Shown: piece after piece, positions 8,589-16,258 of the stretch
How the letters are laid out: each line of letters opens with the position of its first letter
Numbering within the stretch: position 1 is the stretch's first letter
Source of the DNA: Gemmatimonadales bacterium
GTDB lineage: Bacteria > Gemmatimonadota > Gemmatimonadetes > Gemmatimonadales > GWC2-71-9
Direction of reading: 5' to 3'
NCBI GenBank assembly: GCA_041390145.1
Contig: JAWKQM010000007.1
Coordinates: 62,001 to 126,000 of the forward strand
Length of the DNA stretch: 64,000 nucleotides
Position numbers and translations under genes: made by a program
The notes under the pieces: model-generated
Told to the model about the DNA's origin: nothing
What the model saw: only the letters and a program-made list of their open reading frames with translations
Databases searched by the model: none

Positions 8589-11078
8589 ATGACCGAACGC
8601 CTGACCATTCCAGTCCTGCCCCTGCGAGACGTGGTTCTCTTTCCGGGTGTCACCGCGCCCATCGGGGCCGGTCGCCCGGGGACGCTGCGCGCCATCGAAG
8701 CCGCCCTGGCGACACCCGAGAAGCTGGTCTTTGCCGTGTCCCAGCGCGAGAACGTCGAGCAGGTGAGCCCGGAAAATCTCTACACCATCGGCACGATCGC
8801 GAAGATCGGCCAGCTGCAGCGCGGCCTGGCCGGGATGCAGCTGCTCCTGCACGGCGAACGACGCGGCATCGCCATGCACGTGGTCGAGAAGGACGGCTAC
8901 CTCCAGGCGGTTGTGCGGGACGCCGAGGAACTTGCCCCGCTCGATCCGGAAGATCCGGCGTTCCTGGCGCTGCATCGCGAGGCGCGCAGCCGTGCCGCCG
9001 AATTGGGCCAGAAGTCCGGCCTGCCGGAGGAGGTCATTCAGCAGGTGCTCGCCGGCGTCCACGACGCGGCGCGGTTCTCCGACCTCGTGTCCGGCTACGT
9101 CGATATCACCCCCGTTCAGCGCCAGACCCTGCTGGAGACGCTCTCGGTCGAGGATCGTCTCCGCCGCCTGCTCGTCCACATCCAGCGCCAGATCGGCCTG
9201 GTCGACGCGCAGGAGGACATCAAGTCGCAGGTGCAGGAAGAGCTCGGCGAGCGCCAGCGGGAGATGTTCCTTCGCGAGCAGCTGAAGACCATCCGCCGCG
9301 AACTTGGCGAGGACGACGAGTCCGACGACCTCGAGGAGCTGCGCACCAAGCTTGCCGCCCTGGAGCTGCCCGACGCCGCCCGGCGCGAGGTCGACCGCGA
9401 GCTCGGCCGGCTCGGCCGCATTGCCCGGGAGTCGATGGAGTCCCAGGTCATCCGGACCTACCTCGAGACGATTCTGGAGCTGCCCTGGTCGGCTCGCAGC
9501 GACGAGCACCTCGACCTCGCCGAGGCCCAGCGCATCCTCGACGAAGACCACTACGCCCTCGGCGATGTGAAGGACCGGGTACTGGAATTCCTCGCTGTCC
9601 GGCAGTTGCGCGGCAGTGAGACCCGCGTACGCGAGGAGGCGGGGCAGGGGGGCAGCGGGGCGGGCGCGGACGGCCCCGCCGCCCCGCTGACAACGGCCCC
9701 GCCTCGCGGCGACGCCGCGAAAGGCCCCATCCTCCTCTTCGTCGGGCCGCCGGGCGTCGGCAAGACCTCCGTGGCCAAGTCGATCGCCCGTGCCATGGGT
9801 CGCGAGTACATCCGCATCTCCCTCGGCGGCGCGCGGGACGAGGCCGACATCCGCGGCCACCGGCGCACCTACGTCGGGGCCATGACGGGGCGCATTCTCA
9901 ACGGCATGCGGCAAGCCGGCACCCGGAACCCGGTCTTCCTCCTCGACGAAGTCGACAAGCTGAGCGTCTCGTTCCAGGGCGATCCGGCGGCCGCGCTCCT
10001 CGAGGTCCTCGATCCCGCGCAGAACGACTCGTTCGTCGATCACTATCTCGGCGTGCCGTTCGACCTGAGCGAGGTGCTCTTCATCGCCACGGCCAACTTC
10101 CCGCAGAACATCCCGGCGCCGCTGCTCGACCGGATGGAGACGGTGGAGTTCAGCGGGTACACCGAGCGGGAAAAGGTCGTCATCGCGCGCAACTTCCTGA
10201 TCCCGCGCCAGCTGAAGGAGAACGGGCTCTCGAGCGAGCAGATCGAGCTCACCGACGGCGCCCTGCAGGAAGTCATCTCGAGCTACACCCGCGAGGCGGG
10301 CGTCCGGCAGCTGGAGCGTGAACTCGGGAAACTCTCCCGGAAGGTGGCGCGCCGGATTGCCGCGAAGGAAGTCGAGCGGATCACGGTGGATCAGAAGGTG
10401 GTCGACGACCTGCTCGGCCGTCCCCGGGTGTTCCCCGAGCACGCCGCCCGGGAGGACCAGGTCGGCGTCGCCACAGGGATGTACTACTCGTCCACCGGCG
10501 GCGACATCATGTTCGTCGAGGCCTCCACCATGCGCGGCAAGGGGGAACTGACCCTGACCGGGCAACTCGGCGATGTCATGAAGGAGTCGGCGCGTGCCGC
10601 GTGGACCTACGCCCGCTCACACGCCGCCGGCCTGCACATCAAGGAGGACATGTTCGACCGGGACCTCCATATCCACGTCCCCGCCGGCGCCATTCCCAAG
10701 GACGGGCCGTCCGCCGGCGTCACCATGGCCACCGCGCTTGTGTCGGCGATGTCCGGCCGGCCGGTGCGCAACGACATCGCGATGACGGGCGAGATCACCC
10801 TGCGCGGCCACGTGCTGCCGATTGGCGGTGTGAAGGAGAAGGTCCTGGGGGCGGTTCGGGCGGGCATCACGAAAATCGTCCTGCCCCGCAAGAACGAACC
10901 GGATCTTGAGGATCTGCCGGAGGAAGTGCGGAAGTTGCTCGAGGTGTATCCGGTCGACAGCCTCGGGGAGGTCCTGGCGCTGACGCTGCGTGGGGCGTCG
11001 CTGCGCGAAGGACGCCTGCTCTTCGGCGACGAGAACCCGCGCGATGTCGCCCCGCTGGTGGAGCGGTTCGCGCACTAG
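8589..11078 (+). CDS. lon: ATP-dependent Lon protease with an in-frame repeat insertion
   Basis: An 829-residue soluble AAA+ serine protease that degrades misfolded and regulatory proteins. Domains: N-terminal substrate domain (about 1-200), coiled region, AAA+ module with Walker A GPPGVGKT at 386-393 and Walker B FLLDEVDKL, then the protease domain with the Ser708 (KDGPSAG) and Lys751 (GGVKEK) dyad. Just before Walker A, where other Lon proteins have only a few residues, there are about 30 extra Gly/Ala/Pro residues (AGQGGSGAGADGPAAP) encoded by a GC-rich repeat. The insert precedes the core AAA+ fold and need not abolish activity. Identity is certain. Confidence 0.97.
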   Translation: MTERLTIPVLPLRDVVLFPGVTAPIGAGRPGTLRAIEAALATPEKLVFAVSQRENVEQVSPENLYTIGTIAKIGQLQRGLAGMQLLLHGERRGIAMHVVEKDGYLQAVVRDAEELAPLDPEDPAFLALHREARSRAAELGQKSGLPEEVIQQVLAGVHDAARFSDLVSGYVDITPVQRQTLLETLSVEDRLRRLLVHIQRQIGLVDAQEDIKSQVQEELGERQREMFLREQLKTIRRELGEDDESDDLEELRTKLAALELPDAARREVDRELGRLGRIARESMESQVIRTYLETILELPWSARSDEHLDLAEAQRILDEDHYALGDVKDRVLEFLAVRQLRGSETRVREEAGQGGSGAGADGPAAPLTTAPPRGDAAKGPILLFVGPPGVGKTSVAKSIARAMGREYIRISLGGARDEADIRGHRRTYVGAMTGRILNGMRQAGTRNPVFLLDEVDKLSVSFQGDPAAALLEVLDPAQNDSFVDHYLGVPFDLSEVLFIATANFPQNIPAPLLDRMETVEFSGYTEREKVVIARNFLIPRQLKENGLSSEQIELTDGALQEVISSYTREAGVRQLERELGKLSRKVARRIAAKEVERITVDQKVVDDLLGRPRVFPEHAAREDQVGVATGMYYSSTGGDIMFVEASTMRGKGELTLTGQLGDVMKESARAAWTYARSHAAGLHIKEDMFDRDLHIHVPAGAIPKDGPSAGVTMATALVSAMSGRPVRNDIAMTGEITLRGHVLPIGGVKEKVLGAVRAGITKIVLPRKNEPDLEDLPEEVRKLLEVYPVDSLGEVLALTLRGASLREGRLLFGDENPRDVAPLVERFAH
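9641..9703 (+). repeat. GC-rich repeat inserted in frame within lon
   Basis: Contains the recurring 12-mer GGGCAGCGGGGC at 9650-9661 and an inverted arm GCCCCGCTG about 30 bases later, so the unit is palindromic. It is translated as a Gly/Ala-rich insert of Lon. The same 12-mer recurs, in either orientation, in pabB, dnaE2, the imuB-like gene, the radical SAM gene and the 38.18 kb gap. Confidence 0.75.
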
Positions 11079-11082
11079 CCCG

Positions 11083-11403
11083 CTACGGCGCGCTCCCGCC
11101 GTTGAAGGCGTCCGCAATCTCCTGGATCCCTGCCTGGACTTCCGCCAGCCGGGCGGGGGTCCAGTGGGGTTCGCTCCGGAGCAGACGCTCGAGTTCCCGC
11201 GCCGTGGTGCTCACCTGGGGAAATCCGTAGGCCCCGCCCGATCCGGCCAGGCGGTGGAAGAGCACCGTCAGGTCGGTTTCCGCCCCATCCTCCCCCGCCG
11301 CGAGTGCGGCCAGTCCCCGCTGCAGCTCGGCGATGCGCGCCGGGCTTTCCGCGTGGTACTCCCGCCGCAATTGCCTGAGTGCTTCCGCCACCGGATCGCT
11401 CAC
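11083..11403 (-). CDS. Hpt-domain phosphotransfer protein
   Basis: A 106-residue histidine phosphotransfer protein. The four-helix Hpt motif is clear at LFHRLAGSGGAYG, with His50 as the expected phospho-acceptor. The whole protein is essentially the Hpt domain, so it should shuttle phosphate between a histidine kinase and a response regulator encoded elsewhere. The start is a GTG whose last two bases overlap the TGA of the upstream regulator (GTGA), indicating translational coupling. It is convergent with lon, 4 bases apart. Confidence 0.85.
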   Translation of the reverse strand: MSDPVAEALRQLRREYHAESPARIAELQRGLAALAAGEDGAETDLTVLFHRLAGSGGAYGFPQVSTTARELERLLRSEPHWTPARLAEVQAGIQEIADAFNGGSAP

Positions 11404-12086
11404 GGTGCCGTCCCGAATCGCTCGAACGCAAGCACCGCGGCCGCGACAAATGCAGGCGCCGTGCTCCAGTGGCCAAGCACCTCGGCACCGACCCGCGCCG
11501 CCATCACCGCGCTCTTGTCGTCCACCACCGCCACGAGCGGCTGCCCAGGCCACTTGTGCCCCGGATGGGCGGCGGTGACCGTTGCGAAGGGCAGCTCCAC
11601 CGGCTCGAGGGAGCGGAGGTCGAGCGCCACCCCCGAGGCTGCCGCCTTCCGGAGCGCCGGCGTCAGGATCGGGTAGGCGTCCGCCGGGGCGAGCAGCCGC
11701 ACTGAATCAGTGGCGCGACCGACGTCGTGGGCAATCAGCTGCAACGACCCGCGCGCCGACTCGATCTCGACAAGGGTGGGTGAGTCCGGGACGGTGATCT
11801 CCTCGAGGTGCTCCCGGAGGGCGTCGAGTGCCTGTCCATGCTCACTTGCGATTCGGGCGACGAGCGCCGTGGGGGCCTCAGGGCGGTACCGTTTCGGCCG
11901 CGTGCCATCCACCCGGGCCGCCCCCTTGCTCACCAGGCCCTCGAGCGCGCTGTAGGCGTTGGCCCGCGCCAGGCTCGCCGCCCGGGCAATTCCGTATCCT
12001 GTTCCCGGGCCTGTTGTTAGGAGGACCTGGTAGACGAGGCTCTCCGTTGGCGTGAAGCCGAACGGCGTCAGATTGAGGGTGCGCAT
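11400..12086 (-). CDS. TrmB-like transcriptional regulator
   Basis: A 228-residue protein with an N-terminal winged helix (about residues 8-75: PTESLVYQVLLTTGPGTGYG, ARANAYSALEGLVSKGAARV) like the sugar-sensing TrmB family, a linking helix, then a C-terminal PLD-like effector domain (LVAVVDDKSAVMAARVGAE). It probably binds DNA in response to a ligand. It overlaps the Hpt gene by 4 bases, an unusual pairing of one-component and phosphorelay proteins. Ligand and targets unknown. Confidence 0.82.
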   Translation of the reverse strand: MRTLNLTPFGFTPTESLVYQVLLTTGPGTGYGIARAASLARANAYSALEGLVSKGAARVDGTRPKRYRPEAPTALVARIASEHGQALDALREHLEEITVPDSPTLVEIESARGSLQLIAHDVGRATDSVRLLAPADAYPILTPALRKAAASGVALDLRSLEPVELPFATVTAAHPGHKWPGQPLVAVVDDKSAVMAARVGAEVLGHWSTAPAFVAAAVLAFERFGTAP

Positions 12087-12120
12087 AGGGGGTAGTATGG
12101 GATGAAACTACGCCAGCGAC

Positions 12121-12158
12121 AAGGGGTAGGGGCGCGGTGTGCCGCGCCCCTACCCCTT
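12121..12158. repeat. Perfect 17-bp-arm palindrome
   Basis: Left arm AAGGGGTAGGGGCGCGG (12121-12137) and its exact inverse (12142-12158) enclose TGTG. It lies between the TrmB-like start and the next gene's stop. It shares the TAGGGGC-R-CGG...GCCCCTA core with the palindrome inside the RAYT transposase at 30761-30790. It is followed by a pyrimidine-rich run (CCTCCCCGCCTCCCCGCCTCC, 12189-12209). Confidence 0.85.
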
Positions 12159-12211
12159 GAGCTCAATTCTCGCGCTACCTTCGGCCTCCCCGCCTCCCCG
12201 CCTCCCTGTAG

Positions 12212-13318
12212 TTACACCATCTCCAATTCCCATCCGAGCTGCTTGGCGATCAGCGCCAGCCGGAAGGTGAGGTCCACCTGTCGAGACTCCGCCGTCTTGG
12301 TCTCCGTGGCGAGCGGGAACATGTGGTACGCGATCCGGTTGGTGCCCTTCGGGAGGCTCCGGAGTCCCTTGGGATGCCAGACGCCGGTGTCATCGCAGTC
12401 TTTCAGGAGCCGGCCGAGGACCTTGGTGGCGACCGGCGCGGTGTGAAGGGCACCAATCCGCGCGAGGAGTTCGATGTAGTGCAGCGCAAGCGGGACGTCC
12501 TTCGCAACGCCCTTGCCGTCGGCCTCGATCGGGTCGCCCAGGAGGAGATGTTGGGGCTTGAAGGTCTTCTTCCCGACATGGAGCCAGTAGGACTTCTTGG
12601 GTGCTGGCTGGGCCAGGTAAGTCCCCAGGCGTTCGGTGAACCCGGCCCGCTCCCGCTGCAGCGACGGCATCGCCGCCACCATCGCCACAGAGTACCAGCT
12701 CGGCGGGTACGCCTCCGGGTGCAGGATCGTCTTGCTCCCTGCCTTGACGAAGGGCTTCTCGGAGAGCGGGCTGCGGAGGAACTGCGAAACCGCGCTCGCC
12801 ACCTTGTGGGCGGATCCGCGGAGCCGCGGATCTTCGATGTGCCCCGCCTCGGCCAGCGCGGCACAGGATGCCTCGCGGATGACCCACCGGGCCCACGACT
12901 CGGCGTGGGCGTCGCCGGCGGCCATCTTCTTGAACTCGAAGAGCAGGGCAGGGTCGTCGTCCCGCGAGAGCAGCCGGAAGAGAAGCCGGTCTGCCAGCTT
13001 GAACGGGCGCCCCGTGAGCGGAAATCCCATCTGGAGCAGCCGGCGATACTGCGGGATGGTGCCGACATCCTTGATGCCGGTCGTCTTCGAGGGGGCCAGC
13101 CCGAGCAGGTTGCCGGCCCAGACACCGTTGTCCTTCTGCTTCTTGACGACGGCCACGACCGGCTTGGAGACGAGCACTGCTTCCCGGGCCGCTTCGAGGG
13201 CGGCGGGGTCGACGGTGCCGGCGGGCGCCAGCTCCTCGAGTGCACGAAGCCGGATGATTTCGCCGCCATGCTCCAGCAGCCATGTGAGCGGGACGCGGTG
13301 CTGCGTTGGGAGTTCCAG
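12212..13318 (-). CDS. Conserved-looking helical protein of unknown function, probable CTG start
   Basis: About 368 residues, soluble, rich in helix pairs (IPQYRRLLQMGFP, ARWVIREASCAALAEAGH, GVWHPKGLRSLPKG) that loosely recall alpha/alpha toroid proteins. No catalytic motif is recognised. The first ATG/GTG in frame is the GTG at 13177, without a good ribosome site. The same frame continues upstream with protein-like sequence (LTWLLEHGGEIIRLRALEEL) to a stop near 13364 and holds no ATG, GTG or TTG. A CTG at 13318 has AGGAG 5 bases before it, so I choose CTG. The alternative is a shorter protein from 13177. Confidence 0.6.
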   Translation of the reverse strand: MELPTQHRVPLTWLLEHGGEIIRLRALEELAPAGTVDPAALEAAREAVLVSKPVVAVVKKQKDNGVWAGNLLGLAPSKTTGIKDVGTIPQYRRLLQMGFPLTGRPFKLADRLLFRLLSRDDDPALLFEFKKMAAGDAHAESWARWVIREASCAALAEAGHIEDPRLRGSAHKVASAVSQFLRSPLSEKPFVKAGSKTILHPEAYPPSWYSVAMVAAMPSLQRERAGFTERLGTYLAQPAPKKSYWLHVGKKTFKPQHLLLGDPIEADGKGVAKDVPLALHYIELLARIGALHTAPVATKVLGRLLKDCDDTGVWHPKGLRSLPKGTNRIAYHMFPLATETKTAESRQVDLTFRLALIAKQLGWELEMV

Positions 13319-13467
13319 AGGGGCTCCTGGTCGGAGAAATTCCTGGGAGGAACGCCCGCGAAACTACACCGAATGCCCTACGAGGTCTAGTGGGTGGGAG
13401 GTGAGTGCTCGCCTGATTCCGGCGCTACGAGTTAGCGCAACGCAAGTAATAAGAAAGACTTACAACA

Positions 13468-13505
13468 AAGAATCCGGCGTCCATGTGAGGCCGCCGGATT
13501 CTTGA
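13468..13505 (-). terminator. Rho-independent terminator of the M28 peptidase gene
   Basis: A perfect 12-bp stem, AAGAATCCGGCG (13468-13479) with its inverse (13492-13503), around a 12-base loop. On the minus strand it is followed by TTTGTTGT. It lies 49 bases past the M28 stop, in a clearly AT-richer stretch (13430-13560). The rest of the 13319-13551 gap shows nothing else definite. Confidence 0.8.
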
Positions 13506-13551
13506 TATTACTGTCGTAATGTCGTGATAGTGATGCGATGCTGTACTATCA

Positions 13552-15189
13552 CTACTTCGTATTCGTAGGTTGGACGCGTGCTTCGCCGGCCGCGCGAAAT
13601 TCGGAATCCACATCCCACACCGGTTGTGCCGAGGCGTCGGCGGCATAGACCGCCGTGCGGAGGCCGACCCGGGTTTCCACCACGGCGCCATCCAGGGAAT
13701 ACCAGGGGCCCCATTCATCCTGGGGTCGATGATAGCGCTGCGTGTTGTACTCCTCCTTGACCCGCTGCGCGTAGTCCTTCGGCTTGCCCACGAAATCGCT
13801 CCCCGGCTCGAAGGAGAGGGCTGGGATGCCCGCCCTCGCAAAGGGGAAGTTGTCGGATCGGAAGAAGGAGCCCCGGAACATCCCGGCAGAATCCTCGGTG
13901 ACCCGCAAGCCCTCCAGGCGCGCGGCGGCTTGCATCGCGCCAAGAAGCGACGATTGATCGGAGCCGGTGGCGGCAATGTCCCGCGCGCGGCCGTAGAGGT
14001 TGGCGCCGTCGAAATTGAGCATCGCCGCCACGTTGCGGAGGGGCATGAAGGGACGGTCGATCATCGCCTGGGAGCCGAGGAGCCCCGACTCCTCGCCGCC
14101 GAACGCCGCGAACACGATCGAACGCTTGCCCGCGAAGTCCGTTCGGTTCATCGCCTCCGCGATGGCGAGCATCTCGCCGACGCCAGCCGCGTTGTCTCGC
14201 GCGCCGTTGTAGATCGAGTCGCCGTCGACCGGCTTGCCGATGCCAAGGTGGTCATAGTGCGCGCCGAGCACCACGACCTCGGCGGCCAGCGGTCCGCCGG
14301 TCCCTGGCAGGCGGCCGAGCACGTTGTAGGTGGCGGTGCGGGTCATCGGCGCCCGCACGGAGGCCACCACACGGGTCGGCAGCTCATAGCCGACGAACCC
14401 CTTCTTTCCCGCCCGGGTCATCTCGTCGGACAGCACCTTCCCCGCCGCCTTGAAGGCGTCGGCCATCGGTTCCTGCTGGACCCATCCGGCCACCAGGAGC
14501 GACGTCGGCGCGGTCTCCAGACGGACCTGGGGTCCGCTGAAGCTCCCCTCCACGACTGCCCATGGATAGGTCGCACTTTCGGTGGTGTGGATCAGGAGCA
14601 CACCGGCGGCGCCCTGGCGCGCCGCTTCCTCGTACTTGTAGGTCCAGCGCGCGTAGTAGGTCAGCACCTTCCCCTTGAATGTCGTTGAGTCGTGGAGGCC
14701 GGGGTCGTTGACCATGACCGCCACGACCTTCCCCTTCACGTCGACCCCGGCGTAGTCGTCCCACCCGTACTCCGGCGCCACGATGCCGTGCCCGACGAAC
14801 ACCAGCGGGGCGTCGATGGTCACCAGGGAATCCCACCGCATCGGCTCGAGGACAAAGTCGGTCGCGTACGTCAGCGCGGTGTTGCCGAGGGCGAGTGTCG
14901 GCTCCGGCGTGAAGGAGACGACCGGCACCTTGAAGAAATAGGTGCTGTCGTCGCCGGCCGGCTCAAGGCCGAGCCGGATGTACTGCGCGGCGATATAGCG
15001 CGCGGCCAGGTCGCCGCCACGCGTGCCGGCGCCGCGTCCTTCGAGGGCGTCGCTGGCGAGGAAGTCGATGTGGGCGCGGATGACGTCGGCCGACACCGCT
15101 CGCGCGGCCTTGTCCACCGCCGTTTGCGCTTGCGCGGCACCCGCGGGGAGGAGAAAGAGGGACGCAAGGAGCACGGTCAGTCGTCGCAT
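13552..15189 (-). CDS. Exported M28 family metallopeptidase with PA domain
   Basis: A 545-residue secreted zinc peptidase. The signal peptide (MRRLTVLLASLFLLPAGA) starts at the ATG at 15189; the in-frame GTG three codons earlier is less likely. A protease-associated domain occupies about residues 120-260. The M28 catalytic domain follows with the metal ligands in HYDHLG, DNAAGVGEM and GGEESGLLGS. Such enzymes are usually aminopeptidases that trim peptides outside the cytoplasm. Its terminator is the hairpin at 13468. Confidence 0.93.
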   Translation of the reverse strand: MRRLTVLLASLFLLPAGAAQAQTAVDKAARAVSADVIRAHIDFLASDALEGRGAGTRGGDLAARYIAAQYIRLGLEPAGDDSTYFFKVPVVSFTPEPTLALGNTALTYATDFVLEPMRWDSLVTIDAPLVFVGHGIVAPEYGWDDYAGVDVKGKVVAVMVNDPGLHDSTTFKGKVLTYYARWTYKYEEAARQGAAGVLLIHTTESATYPWAVVEGSFSGPQVRLETAPTSLLVAGWVQQEPMADAFKAAGKVLSDEMTRAGKKGFVGYELPTRVVASVRAPMTRTATYNVLGRLPGTGGPLAAEVVVLGAHYDHLGIGKPVDGDSIYNGARDNAAGVGEMLAIAEAMNRTDFAGKRSIVFAAFGGEESGLLGSQAMIDRPFMPLRNVAAMLNFDGANLYGRARDIAATGSDQSSLLGAMQAAARLEGLRVTEDSAGMFRGSFFRSDNFPFARAGIPALSFEPGSDFVGKPKDYAQRVKEEYNTQRYHRPQDEWGPWYSLDGAVVETRVGLRTAVYAADASAQPVWDVDSEFRAAGEARVQPTNTK

Positions 15190-15253
15190 GGAGTCCACGT
15201 GGGTTGGAGATGGGAAAGGCCGGTCCGTGATCAGGAGGACTCGCTGAGCGCGG

Positions 15254-16162
15254 TTACGGCTGGTCGCATTCCAGCAGGTAGAGGGTTCCGCGGCTGGTTG
15301 AACTCGACTCGCTGGTCAGCAGCAGCCGGTGTTGATCCAGCCAGGTGATCCCCTCGCCCTGTGGCTCGACGAGGCCGAAGAAGCACTCCCGCCCCTCGTC
15401 GGGGGTGAGGTGTCCTCCCGGCCCGACCCGGAAGAAGAAGACGGCGGAGTAGGTGCGTACCGCCACGCGCTGGCCGTCCGGGGAGAGCGCCGCATCGCTG
15501 ACCCAGTGCCCGATGCTGATGTCGGGCGTGATGGGGAGCGAGTCCACAAACTCGGGCACGGCGGCGCCGCCGGCGGCCCAGGCGCTTGCGGGAAGCCGGA
15601 AGAGGAGAATGCCCTTGGACCGCCCCTTCGACACGAAATAGATGTCCCCCGAGGCGTCGGCATAGATGGCCTCGATGTCGTGCGGCCCGTCGGGGTACGT
15701 GAGGCTGAGTGTATCGGCCGGCGCGGTCACGCCCAATTCCCCCGGATGCAGGCTCGCGACCTGCGGTTCGGGCACCCGGTACAGCATGACGCTCGGCCGG
15801 GTCTCCGGGTTGTCGCCGATGTCCCCCACGACCAGGCAGGTGCCGGCCGGGCAGGGGGAGATGGTCAGTGTCTCCCAATCGAAGTTCTTCGCTCCGGCGA
15901 CCCGAAAGGTGCCGAGTGCGCCTCCCGCGGTATCGAAGGCAAAGAGCCAGGGCGCATTGCCGGAATCGTTCAGGGTCCAGATGACCCCGGGCTGGGTCCG
16001 GCTTGCGGCGGCGGCGGATGCCTCGGACAGGGTCGTGTCCGCAAAGGTGCCCAGCTGCACGAGGCGGGTGGGCGGGGCCGGTGTCCAGGGCGACTGTGCA
16101 GCGGCCGGCGTCGCCACGAGGGCGGCGAGGATCAGTTGGGTCAGGGGGGGGAGGGGACGCAT
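15254..16162 (-). CDS. Exported beta-propeller-like protein
   Basis: A 302-residue secreted protein (signal peptide ending at about TPAAAQ). The body has repeated blades of the type VIWTLNDSGNAPWLFAFD, DIEAIYADASGDIYFVSKG and LLLTSESSSTSRGTLY, which suggest a propeller related to phytase or esterase-like folds. No catalytic residues can be assigned. It lies immediately upstream of the M28 peptidase on the same strand (64-base gap) and may share its transcript. Confidence 0.7.
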   Translation of the reverse strand: MRPLPPLTQLILAALVATPAAAQSPWTPAPPTRLVQLGTFADTTLSEASAAAASRTQPGVIWTLNDSGNAPWLFAFDTAGGALGTFRVAGAKNFDWETLTISPCPAGTCLVVGDIGDNPETRPSVMLYRVPEPQVASLHPGELGVTAPADTLSLTYPDGPHDIEAIYADASGDIYFVSKGRSKGILLFRLPASAWAAGGAAVPEFVDSLPITPDISIGHWVSDAALSPDGQRVAVRTYSAVFFFRVGPGGHLTPDEGRECFFGLVEPQGEGITWLDQHRLLLTSESSSTSRGTLYLLECDQP

Positions 16163-16258
16163 GGCTGTATTCTACTCCGCCATCCTCCCTTCGCAAACAA
16201 TCCTTGCTCCGGCCCACCCGCTCGGGCATTTTGAATGCAACCAGGAGAATGCCCGCCC

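Noticed and set aside
6956..9619. 887-residue open frame on the plus strand
   Set aside because: It is antisense to the kinase gene, crosses the divergent gap and runs out of frame into lon; composition is Arg/Pro/Gly-rich and no motif appears.
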